From NCBI GenBank assembly GCA_017520935.1, contig JAFXEF010000057.1, positions 28,054 to 92,053 of the forward strand: a stretch of 64,000 nt of DNA, in the 5' to 3' direction. This DNA is from Bacteroidaceae bacterium. GTDB lineage: Bacteria; Bacteroidota; Bacteroidia; Bacteroidales; Bacteroidaceae. This document shows, in pieces, positions 52,514 to 60,814 of this stretch. A model generated the notes under the pieces. The model did not search any database, had not been told where the DNA came from, and worked only from the letters and a program-made list of their open reading frames with translations. Made by a program: the position numbers and the translations under genes. Numbering within the stretch: the first letter of the stretch is position 1; each line of letters begins with the position of its first letter.

Positions 52514-53956
52514 ATGGCAACAATTATCGGAAGAAAACGGGAGCAGGAAGAACTGTATAGGCTATCACATTCGAACAAGGCCGAGTTTGTGGCAGTTTAT
52601 GGTCGTCGACGTGTTGGTAAGACCTACCTTATACGAGAATACTTTGACAATCAGTTTGATTTCTACCACACAGCCCTTTCGCCTATAGAATTGGAAGGAG
52701 AGAGACTTCAAGAGAAACAATTGCAGAGTTTCTATTTTTCGCTCAAGCGTTATGGCGCCGACTCTACCCACCAGCCGACCGATTGGATAGAGGCCTTCGA
52801 GATGCTCATCGCCTTGCTTGAAAAGAAAGGTACAGCTCGTCGCCTCAGGGTATTCATTGATGAGTTGCCTTGGATGGATACACCACGTTCAGGTTTCATT
52901 ACTGCGCTTGAACATTTTTGGAACGGTTGGGCTGCAGGGCAGAGCCATCTGATGCTTGTCGTTTGTGGTTCGGCCACATCGTGGATGTCTGACAAAATCA
53001 TACAAACCAAAGGGGGGCTATATGGACGCACTACCTACGAGATGCACCTTGCCCCATTCACTCTTGGTGAGTGTGAGGACTACTTTAAGAACGAGGGTAT
53101 CGTGATGGATCGCTACGACCAACTACAGTGCTATATGATAATGGGTGGTATTCCCTACTACCTTTCCTATTTGAACAAGGGGTATAGCCTTGCTCAAAAT
53201 ATTGACTATCTGTTTTTTCACAAAGAGGGCAAGCTGCGTCATGAGTTTGACCGCCTATATGCATCGCTCTTCACCTCACCAGATAACTATGTCAAGGTCG
53301 TACGCCTATTGGCAAACCGTCGTGAAGGGTATACACGAAGCGAGATTGCCAAAGCTACAGGCATTTCCTATGGTGGAGGGCTTACCAATATACTGAAATC
53401 GCTTGAGGTGAGCGACTTCATCATGTCCTACCATTATTATCACCACTCTTCGCGTGAGGTTTACTATAAACTTACCGACCTGTATACCCTGTTTTATCTG
53501 TACTTCATAGACAAGAAAGGAAGCAACAATCCTAATTTCTGGAGCGACAATCTGCTTTCACCATCGCTCAACGCATGGCGTGGTATTACCTTCGAGGAGG
53601 TGTGCTTCGTACATCGTAACAAGATAAAGGAGGCCTTGGGTATAGGTTCTGTACAGACCGAGATATCCCCCTGGCGCAGTCAGGCTGATACAAGGGAGAG
53701 GGCACAGATAGATATGCTCATCGACCGTGCTGACCGCATCATCAACGTATGCGAGATGAAGTTTACCGCTACAGACTTTCTTATCGACCGCAGGTACGAT
53801 GTCGAACTACGTCGTAAGTTAGAGGTGTTTGCAACCGAGACTAATCAGCGCAAGGCTTTGCATACAACACTTGTCACTACCTATGGTCTTACATCAAACG
53901 AATATAGCAATCGTATACAGCGAGTGGTCACTATGGACGCACTGTTTCGACAGTAA
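52514..53956 (+). CDS. ATPase with C-terminal PD-(D/E)XK-like (DUF234) domain
   Basis: A 480-residue protein of the archaeal-type ATPase family (ATPase_2 plus DUF234). Walker A is GRRRVGKT at 30-37 and Walker B VFIDE at 113-117; a winged-helix region follows (about 265-330, YTRSEIAKATGISYGGG). The C-terminal domain has a restriction-nuclease-like pattern, Asp400 then EMK (Glu414, Lys416). Such proteins are widespread in anaerobic bacteria and archaea; their role is unclear and may lie in DNA handling or defence (inference). Only about 14 bases of leader separate it from its promoter. It is the only plus-strand gene between the cargo genes. Confidence 0.85.
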   Translation: MATIIGRKREQEELYRLSHSNKAEFVAVYGRRRVGKTYLIREYFDNQFDFYHTALSPIELEGERLQEKQLQSFYFSLKRYGADSTHQPTDWIEAFEMLIALLEKKGTARRLRVFIDELPWMDTPRSGFITALEHFWNGWAAGQSHLMLVVCGSATSWMSDKIIQTKGGLYGRTTYEMHLAPFTLGECEDYFKNEGIVMDRYDQLQCYMIMGGIPYYLSYLNKGYSLAQNIDYLFFHKEGKLRHEFDRLYASLFTSPDNYVKVVRLLANRREGYTRSEIAKATGISYGGGLTNILKSLEVSDFIMSYHYYHHSSREVYYKLTDLYTLFYLYFIDKKGSNNPNFWSDNLLSPSLNAWRGITFEEVCFVHRNKIKEALGIGSVQTEISPWRSQADTRERAQIDMLIDRADRIINVCEMKFTATDFLIDRRYDVELRRKLEVFATETNQRKALHTTLVTTYGLTSNEYSNRIQRVVTMDALFRQ

Positions 53957-54091
53957 CCATTGCAGAGGTCTTTGTTCTTCCTTAGCACTTGTACATCACG
54001 GCGGAGACGAAGAACTGGAAACAAAAATAATTACGTGAGTACGGTATATATCGGGGTTCAGCGACCTTTGTACAAATTCGGTTACAGATGC

Positions 54092-54134
54092 AAAATCGTC
54101 TACAGATGACAGGTCATCATCTATAGACGATTTT
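54092..54134. terminator. Terminator between the ATPase gene and micropeptide 2
   Basis: Arms 54092-54109 and 54117-54134 (18 bases, one mismatch) with a 7-base loop; the plus strand continues into TTTTTCTT and the minus strand ends in TTTTG. It can serve both convergent genes. Confidence 0.75.
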
Positions 54135-54190
54135 TCTTACGGACGGGGATAAGGTATAGTTCGTTCTAATTCTGAACTTTTAATTCTTAA

Positions 54191-54370
54191 TTACTCCTCG
54201 CCATTCCACAGGTTGCCCCATGAGCCACGACGGCCACGACCCATCCTCGCATCATCCTCGGTGATGTCGTCAGATATGAAAAATGTGTCTGCACTTGATG
54301 TGGCCATCATCTCTACTGTCTCGATGTTCGTCTCCTCCATTGCAGGAGCGATATATGCATTCTTGTCCAT
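54191..54370 (-). CDS. Micropeptide 2, paralogue of the peptide at 42349
   Basis: A 59-residue peptide reading MDKNAYIAPAMEETNIETVE, then a variable SSADTFF stretch, ISDDITEDDARMGRG, and an end with WGNLWNG. It is colinear with micropeptide 1 (one gap), and the variable middle (SNGDDSVM there, SSADTFF here) is flanked by strongly conserved blocks. The start lies 71 bases beyond the stop of cargo 2. Conservation in the encoded frame, with substitutions concentrated in one spot, argues it is a real gene. No signal peptide or known domain; function unknown. Confidence 0.78.
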   Translation of the reverse strand: MDKNAYIAPAMEETNIETVEMMATSSADTFFISDDITEDDARMGRGRRGSWGNLWNGEE

Positions 54371-54441
54371 ATTGTTTTCAGTTTTTGAGTTCTTGAGCTT
54401 TTGAGTTTAGAATTAAGCTGCCGAATGGTAAACTTACAAAC

Positions 54442-57400
54442 TCATAAACTTATTTTTTTGCCGTTCACGATATACACGCCCTTAGTGGGGTTTGCCACAA
54501 AGCGACCCATGAGGTCGTAGATGGCTCTGCTACCTGCATGATCCTCCTGTGGCTCTTCTATAGATGAAGGATTGGTTGACTTGATGGGGTAGAATGGTGC
54601 CTCGTCGGTAAACTTGTATGCTCCGTTGCTTGCCCAATCGAGTGAGAAGCGCACGAAGCGCATCACGAAGCCATCATAGACACCGTTCTCCTCATAATAT
54701 ACACCAAGTGTTCCGTCGGGAAGTACTACTGCTGCACTGTAGGCCGAACCTCTGGGGCAAATGGTCTTGGGAGTACCGAATGTGCTACCCTCGTCCGTCG
54801 ACAATGCTATGCTTACATTCTGACGGCTACTATGGTGTGGCAGGGTCTGGAAAGCAATATTCCAGGGGTTACCCTCAACGGTAGAGCACCATACCATGTA
54901 CTCGCCATCGCAAGCATTACCCGAGATACCCGTGGTGAAGCGGGTCTGCGAGGGCAGGTGCCATGTAGCACCGTCGTCCGATGTGTAGTTATGGTAGTTG
55001 TATCCGCCGGCACGTACGCTGATGGCAAGGTCGCCATTGTTGCGCTCCAGTGTCTTGGGCTCGTCGGCACCACTGGTTCCGCTGGTTCCGCTCACATACC
55101 AACTCTTGCCACCATCCTTGCTCATGAAGAAGTAGAAGTGCTGGCTGTTGTCGTCCTGGCGGTTCACGAAGCTTGACACGAGCGTGCCGTCGCGTTTCTG
55201 CAATGCTGCTCCCGAACCTGAGAATCCACTCTTCCAGGTCTTCGTCTTGGGGTTGTCACAGTTGGCACCGAAGAGGTCGTCGGTATGGTCAACAGGAGTG
55301 CTCCATGTCAAGCCACCGTCCCGGCTGGTAATGGTCTTCCAGCGGGGAGGCTCGGCAGCGGTACCTGCAAAGAAGCCATGTCCGTAGGTGCCGGCACTGG
55401 TCATGATACCCACAATCTCGCCGTTGTCGCGGTTGGTCACGATAGAGGCATCGCCATGGCCGTAGTTGCCACCGGTCTCTGCCGTGCCGGCCACGGTCAC
55501 CGGTTCGCTCCAGGTCTTGCCGTTGTCCTCGGAGTATTGTGCCACAAGGTAGCAGTGCGAGGGGAGGTCGGCACCATGTGCCTTGCGGTCATCGGTGAGC
55601 GTCACCAGTCGCTTGCCGTCCCTGGTCACGGTAATCGAGGGGATACGGTAGTAGCGTGAGCCTTTGTCCATGGGCATGAGCACAGCACCTTCCGAAAGGA
55701 AGATGGTGGCACTATGGGCAGGATTGCCGTTGCTCTCGGTTACCACCTCGCCGTCAATGGTATACGATGTGATGGTAGCATCTACGAGGTTACCCTCCTT
55801 GGCATCCTCTGCTATGTCGTAGGCAATCCACAAGTAGTTGTCGCCAGGTGCCAGATCTCGGCTGCCGGTAATGGTGAAGGTGCCGTCCTCGGCAAGGGTC
55901 ACAGTCGCGCCAAACTGCTCACCGTTCTCCTCACGCCAAGCCATCTTCTTCTCGGGGTCGATGAAGAGCTCGCGAGCATTGGTGGCAAAGTAGGCCTTCA
56001 CATGGGTGATGTCGCCCTTGTCGGTGCCAGAGAATGTACCCTTGACTCCTTGGAACTTGACGCTACCCTCAAGTCCACCAATGCGGATGGTGGAGCGCAC
56101 GATGGGCTGGTCAGTATTGCCGATACCCGTGCTTATCTTGCCCTGCACGACCTTAGTGTAGGCCACTTCGGCTGCAGCGTTGCTCACATCCACCTCATCG
56201 AATTTCCACAGTGAAGCGCCTCCTGCCTCGGCAGCCCAACGCACGATTACCTGATTGGCCTCCTGGGCATGAAGCTCTACGGCATTGTCCTTGATGATGT
56301 AGAAGCCATGCGCACTGCTAATGTTGTATATGTAGTTAGGCGCGTCCACCACACCAAAGGATGTAGAGCCTCCCGTGCCGGCACCTGCCGTGCCGAAATA
56401 CTCTCCCCGGTAGTTCTTGATGGCGAGCTTGCCGTCATTCTCCCAGAAGCTCCAGATGCGGTCGGCAGTGAACGCCTTGTCACCGAAACGAAGCTTGCCC
56501 GTTTCTCTATCGTAATATATCACCTTACCGGCGCAATAATTTTTGGTCGAGGCACTGGTGATGTAATACCAATACTCATTACCCTCGGTACTGATCTTTA
56601 CAGTCTCAACCACATCCTTCTTCACCTTTACGGTAAAGTCTGTGAGTACCAAGCCGTTACCGTTGTTTCCTGCAAGGACGAACGACACAGAACCTGTTTT
56701 CAAGTTCTTTGCACTGACTGTCTGCGCTGTCGCGGATGTCGTGTATGCAGCACCATTGTCCATGGTCAGGCTGAGTCCTGTGTTGTGCCCGTTGTTGGCA
56801 AAGGTGAAGCTATATTCGGTAATCACATATCCTGATGGGGCGGTCAGCGTGTATGTAGAAGTACCCGCAGTACCAGTCATCAGCTGCACGTTGTCGCCCT
56901 CCCAATTCATGTTGTTAGGTCCACAACCAAACTGCAATTGGGGTGTGGCATCGCTTTTCCAAGCACTGTTCCAACTCTGGTTGACTGACTCGCCTCGGTA
57001 GAGGTTACCGTTGGTTTTGTCTATAGTGTATTCATAAGTCGTGGGAGTCTCTTCCTCATTACCATCCTTCACCACCAGTGTGATGTCGACAATCGTTCCC
57101 CATGCACTGACAAACTGCTCGCCACTACCATCCGGTTGGATGTCGCTCCAATCTGTTTTGAAACGCATGCGGTAAGTGCCGGCTTCGGTGGGTGCCTTGA
57201 ACGAGGGCATAGACAGGGTATTACGTGCCCCGCCCGAAAGGGGCGTACCCGCGCTGTTATATCCCGCATTATCTCCGCCCAATGAGGTGTAGAATGAATA
57301 GGTCATCAAATCTCCGGTAGGGGTGTAGCCATCGTCTGCGAGAGCAGCAGTGAAGCCATCGCCGTCCAAGTCAATATAGGTGTACGCATTGATCCAATGG

Positions 57401-59778
57401 CCAGAAACCAAGGTTACACCAGCCGTTACTGTCTCACCAGCCGCCACCTTCATCGTATCTGTCTGGGTCAGGTCTACATATTGGAGACCGTTTCCTGTAT
57501 GGGTCAGCGCAGTGCTGTTGTCACCGAAACTGCCCGATAGCGAGATGGTGTTGATCTTACGATCCTCAGAAGTTCTCGTACCAGTGTGCAAAGGGATATA
57601 GCTATTGTCACCTGTCAGGCTGATGGCCGAGATGCCGAGAAAGCAGCCTGTGGTAGTCTTATTGGTGATGGTCAATGTCAAGTAAGCTCCCTCTGAGGGG
57701 AGCTCTACCGGTGCGTCCAATTCTTTTGACAATGTGAATACAGCATCACCGCCCTGCATGGTCACATTTTGTTCGAATGTGGCGACTTCGGTAGTGGCAT
57801 CTGCCGAGCTACCTACGCCACAGACAACTTTCCAAATACGTTCAAAATCATCTGCATTCTGATAGTGTCCCCCACTATTCAGTCCTAACAGAGTAAGGCC
57901 GATACTGTTGAGCGAGGTCAGCCCCTTCAGTTTGAAGGTCATCCTTATTGTAGGGTTAGTGTTCGCATTGACATCGGGGCAGAGAACCTCGTTGGTCAGG
58001 GCACTACCGGCAGAGGCCTTGAAGCTGCCAGCATTTCCATTGATGGTCATGCCGACGAACTCGGCTGCAGCACCGGATACTGCAGAGTTGACCGCCACAT
58101 TCTGACCATCGCGTACGAAAGTAAGTTCGGATGCGGGTGCCTCTTCGGGTATCGCGGGCAGCGTCACGCTGAACAGGCTGCTGTTGGTGTGCTGCTCGTG
58201 TATGATTTCAATCATCTCCTTCACCACGTCGGGGTGCTGCGCTGCCACGTCAGTGGCTTCGTGCAGGTCGGTCGCGAGGTCGTAGAGGCGGGGAGCGCCA
58301 TTCTGCACTACGAGTTTCCAATCACCCATGCGCAAGGCCATCATATTGGTCTCGTGGAACTCCCAGTAGAGGAAGTCATGCTTCTCCTGCGCCTCGTCGT
58401 TGCCCGTGAGGGTCTCCTTGAAGGAGATGCCATCAAAGTAGTCTGCTTCGGTGCTTGCCTCAAGACTATACTGCGTACCGTCGAGCCCTGCATAGTCGAG
58501 CAAGGTGGGCATCACGTCGTAGAAGGCCAGCTGGTGGTCGTTGACCGTACCGGCAGGCACGCCGGGACCCTTGGCGATGAAGGGCACGCGAATACCTCCC
58601 TCATGGGTAGAGCGCTTGGTACCCTGCAGCAATGCCGCCTGGTTGAACCATGCGGGGTCGGCACCACCCTCCTGGTGAGGGCCGTTGTCAGAGGTGAAGA
58701 TGACCAGTGTATTGTCATCCAGCCCCTTCTCTTCCAACTTGGCAAAAATCTCGCCCACCTGGATGTCGAGACGCTCGACCATGGCGGCGAACTGGGCATG
58801 GCGATTCTCGTTGAGGTAATACCATGAGCCGAAGTTGCCGCCGAAGTTGCTGTCATCATCCTTAAAACGCTCGGCATACTTCGCTACCAGCTCATCCTGC
58901 GGCTGCCACAGCTCGGCATGGGGCAGGGTGTAGGTGAAGATACCCAAGAAAGGCTGTTGGTCGTCCTGACGGTCAATCCAGTCGAGCGCATATTGATGTA
59001 TCAGGTCGCTCGTGTATTGGGAGCGGTTCTCATAGTCCTTGTCGCCCGTGTACACGGCCTTGTGTTTGATGTTCTCTTCCAGTACGTCCACCACCACATG
59101 CTCGTCGCCATATCTCTCTGGGTCGTAGCGATTGAGGAAGTTGGGGTAGTAAGTGTGCGCCTGGAACTGGCAGATGTATCCGTAGTAACAATCAATACCG
59201 CGTGTATTGGGCAGCGAGTTACTGCTACTCTGACCGCTCTTCGAGGTGTCGGTGTTGCCGTTGGCATCTACCGCATAGGTATTGGGATAGTCCATATTAT
59301 AGTATCCGGCTGCCCACTTGCCGAACATGCCAGTGGTGTAGCCCGCCTCCTTCATCACCTCGGGGATGATCTTGTGAGTGTTCAGGTAGGGTTCCTGACC
59401 GATGATGCCGTAATCACCATTGTCGCCGAACATATTCTGTCTGAACGCACTCTGCCAATACTCGCGGTTGCCGCGCACGTGGGTGTGACCTGTGTGCTGG
59501 CCCGTCATGAGCGATGCACGCGAAGGAGCACTCACGGGGCTACCGGCATAGGCTTGCGTGAAGCGCATACCCTCAGCAGCCATACGGTCGAGGTTGGGGG
59601 TCTCGATACGTTGCTGTCCATAGCAGCCGAGATCACCATAACCCATGTCATCGCATAGGATGAAGATGATGTTGGGGCGTTGAGTCGTCTGTTCGCTGTT
59701 GCCGTCGGTGGCCTGTGCACCGGCAGTCAATGGAAGCAATCCCATGGCGGGCAGTAGGAGGTCTTTAATGTTTTTCAT
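54442..59778 (-). CDS. Giant T9SS cargo 2: serine-type sulfatase fused to GH33 sialidase
   Basis: A 1778-residue secreted protein; start at 59778 (MKNIKDLLLPAMGLLPLTAGAQ) gives a clean signal peptide, unlike an ATG 16 codons upstream. Order: sulfatase (about 33-530, metal-binding DDMGYGDLG, active-site SAPSR at 83-87 so a Ser- not Cys-type site, TSDNGPH near 365); beta-sandwich parts; GEVED-like domain (about 740-905); trefoil-like domain (about 1070-1190); sialidase-associated N-domain (about 1205-1350); GH33 sialidase (about 1370-1715, RIP at 1378-1380, five Asp-box-like segments such as SEDNGKTW and SRDGGLTW); T9SS type A sorting domain ending GVYIVNGKKISL. The Ser site needs an anSME-type maturase, not seen here. 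Likely removes sulfate and sialic acid caps of host glycans. A -7 box TATATTTG is at 59814-59821. Confidence 0.9.
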   Translation of the reverse strand: MKNIKDLLLPAMGLLPLTAGAQATDGNSEQTTQRPNIIFILCDDMGYGDLGCYGQQRIETPNLDRMAAEGMRFTQAYAGSPVSAPSRASLMTGQHTGHTHVRGNREYWQSAFRQNMFGDNGDYGIIGQEPYLNTHKIIPEVMKEAGYTTGMFGKWAAGYYNMDYPNTYAVDANGNTDTSKSGQSSSNSLPNTRGIDCYYGYICQFQAHTYYPNFLNRYDPERYGDEHVVVDVLEENIKHKAVYTGDKDYENRSQYTSDLIHQYALDWIDRQDDQQPFLGIFTYTLPHAELWQPQDELVAKYAERFKDDDSNFGGNFGSWYYLNENRHAQFAAMVERLDIQVGEIFAKLEEKGLDDNTLVIFTSDNGPHQEGGADPAWFNQAALLQGTKRSTHEGGIRVPFIAKGPGVPAGTVNDHQLAFYDVMPTLLDYAGLDGTQYSLEASTEADYFDGISFKETLTGNDEAQEKHDFLYWEFHETNMMALRMGDWKLVVQNGAPRLYDLATDLHEATDVAAQHPDVVKEMIEIIHEQHTNSSLFSVTLPAIPEEAPASELTFVRDGQNVAVNSAVSGAAAEFVGMTINGNAGSFKASAGSALTNEVLCPDVNANTNPTIRMTFKLKGLTSLNSIGLTLLGLNSGGHYQNADDFERIWKVVCGVGSSADATTEVATFEQNVTMQGGDAVFTLSKELDAPVELPSEGAYLTLTITNKTTTGCFLGISAISLTGDNSYIPLHTGTRTSEDRKINTISLSGSFGDNSTALTHTGNGLQYVDLTQTDTMKVAAGETVTAGVTLVSGHWINAYTYIDLDGDGFTAALADDGYTPTGDLMTYSFYTSLGGDNAGYNSAGTPLSGGARNTLSMPSFKAPTEAGTYRMRFKTDWSDIQPDGSGEQFVSAWGTIVDITLVVKDGNEEETPTTYEYTIDKTNGNLYRGESVNQSWNSAWKSDATPQLQFGCGPNNMNWEGDNVQLMTGTAGTSTYTLTAPSGYVITEYSFTFANNGHNTGLSLTMDNGAAYTTSATAQTVSAKNLKTGSVSFVLAGNNGNGLVLTDFTVKVKKDVVETVKISTEGNEYWYYITSASTKNYCAGKVIYYDRETGKLRFGDKAFTADRIWSFWENDGKLAIKNYRGEYFGTAGAGTGGSTSFGVVDAPNYIYNISSAHGFYIIKDNAVELHAQEANQVIVRWAAEAGGASLWKFDEVDVSNAAAEVAYTKVVQGKISTGIGNTDQPIVRSTIRIGGLEGSVKFQGVKGTFSGTDKGDITHVKAYFATNARELFIDPEKKMAWREENGEQFGATVTLAEDGTFTITGSRDLAPGDNYLWIAYDIAEDAKEGNLVDATITSYTIDGEVVTESNGNPAHSATIFLSEGAVLMPMDKGSRYYRIPSITVTRDGKRLVTLTDDRKAHGADLPSHCYLVAQYSEDNGKTWSEPVTVAGTAETGGNYGHGDASIVTNRDNGEIVGIMTSAGTYGHGFFAGTAAEPPRWKTITSRDGGLTWSTPVDHTDDLFGANCDNPKTKTWKSGFSGSGAALQKRDGTLVSSFVNRQDDNSQHFYFFMSKDGGKSWYVSGTSGTSGADEPKTLERNNGDLAISVRAGGYNYHNYTSDDGATWHLPSQTRFTTGISGNACDGEYMVWCSTVEGNPWNIAFQTLPHHSSRQNVSIALSTDEGSTFGTPKTICPRGSAYSAAVVLPDGTLGVYYEENGVYDGFVMRFVRFSLDWASNGAYKFTDEAPFYPIKSTNPSSIEEPQEDHAGSRAIYDLMGRFVANPTKGVYIVNGKKISL

Positions 59779-59841
59779 GTATATGAACTTATTATAATAA
59801 TGACAATTCCGTGCAAATATACGCATAAGTGAGCGAAAAAT

Positions 59842-60044
59842 ATCAAGCTCGCTTGAATATTTTTCTCAGCGAGCACGAGTATTTTCGAGGTTTCACCTCA
59901 GATATACGAACAAAAAGATATCATTTCACCTCACGCAGAAGGATCTAACCACGGATGACACTAACTATACAGATTTCCCACATATTCCCAACGGCTAACT
60001 TCGTTTTCCTCCTGGCGGCTCGGCATAATTCAAGCGAGCTTGAT
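59842..60044. repeat. 17-bp perfect inverted repeat pair
   Basis: ATCAAGCTCGCTTGAAT at 59842-59858 and its exact complement at 60028-60044, 169 bases apart. Each arm also has a small CAAGC/GCTTG stem. Confidence 0.6.
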
Positions 60045-60116
60045 TCTGCTCTCGCTCGCTGTGTCGGCTGTCCAGCCAGCACCGGCTGTCCACGGACAAT
60101 TCACGACAATATGTCT

Positions 60117-60139
60117 TATATCCCAAGGTTTGGGATATA
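60117..60139. other. Hairpin downstream of purE
   Basis: Perfect 10-base arms (TATATCCCAA at 60117-60126, complement at 60130-60139) with a 3-base loop. Lying 117 bases beyond the purE stop it may act as its terminator, though no T run is seen. Confidence 0.45.
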
Positions 60140-60255
60140 CGTACCAAGCCTTGGGATATTTCTCCCATCCCTTCCGTCATTTATTTATCCGATGGTGTGA
60201 GGTTGGAGATTTGGATCTTCGATGCTTTCCCCGAGCACATCCCTTTAACCCCTAT

Positions 60256-60759
60256 CTACACTTTGTATTCGTAGCTCACGGTCTTGAGTTCCTCGTTGGC
60301 CTTCTCAATCTTGCGTTTGAGGCTCTCCTTGAAGGCAGCAAAGCGAATGGCGAGGTCGGCATCGGAGAGGGCGAGCATCTGCACGGCAAGGATACCGGCA
60401 TTCTGTGCGGCATTGATGCCTACGGTGGCTACGGGTATGCCGGGAGGCATCTGCACGATGGCCAGCAGGGCATCCATACCCTCGAGAGTACTCTTGATGG
60501 GTACGCCGATAACGGGTACGGTGGTGCTGGCTGCAATCACGCCGGGCAGGTGGGCTGCCATGCCGGCGGCTGCGATGATGACACGGATGCCACGTGAGGC
60601 AGCTCCCTTGGCAAAGGCTTCTACGGCCTCGGGGGTGCGGTGTGCCGAGAGGGCGTTCATCTCAAACGGCACCTGCATATCGTTGAGGAATGCGGCAGCC
60701 TTTTCCATGACGGGCAGGTCACTGGTGCTGCCCATGATAATGCTTACGATAGGTTTCAT
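60256..60759 (-). CDS. purE: 5-(carboxyamino)imidazole ribonucleotide mutase PurE
   Basis: Class I PurE of purine synthesis, converting N5-CAIR to CAIR. The 167-residue protein from the start at 60759 ([18 protein letters not shown]) has the nucleotide loop GSTSD (10-14), SAHRTPE at 38-44 with catalytic His40, and [10 protein letters not shown] (about 63-72). An open frame extends far upstream but only in sequence antisense-like to the kinase 3' end, and a TACCTTTG box at 60785-60792 supports the start used. It is 55 bases after the histidine kinase gene. Confidence 0.96.
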   Translation of the reverse strand: MKPIVSIIMGSTSDLPVMEKAAAFLNDMQVPFEMNALSAHRTPEAVEAFAKGAASRGIRVIIAAAGMAAHLPGVIAASTTVPVIGVPIKSTLEGMDALLAIVQMPPGIPVATVGINAAQNAGILAVQMLALSDADLAIRFAAFKESLKRKIEKANEELKTVSYEYKV

Positions 60760-60814
60760 GTTGTGTAGTTTATTATTTTGGTTGCAAAGGTAGCAATATT
60801 CTTGCTTGGTATAC

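Larger units (their letters stand above)
59779..60255. other. Intergenic region with inverted repeats
   Basis: No gene is supported. It includes a 17-base perfect inverted repeat (59842-59858 with 60028-60044), a duplicated CGGCTGTCCA, a hairpin at 60117-60139 with a further TTGGGATAT copy downstream, and the -7-like box for cargo 2 at 59814-59821. Confidence 0.55.

Noticed and set aside
52348..52560. 70-codon frame starting in the dispersed repeat
   Set aside because: It overlaps the ATPase promoter and start, consists of repeat sequence and has no homology-like features.
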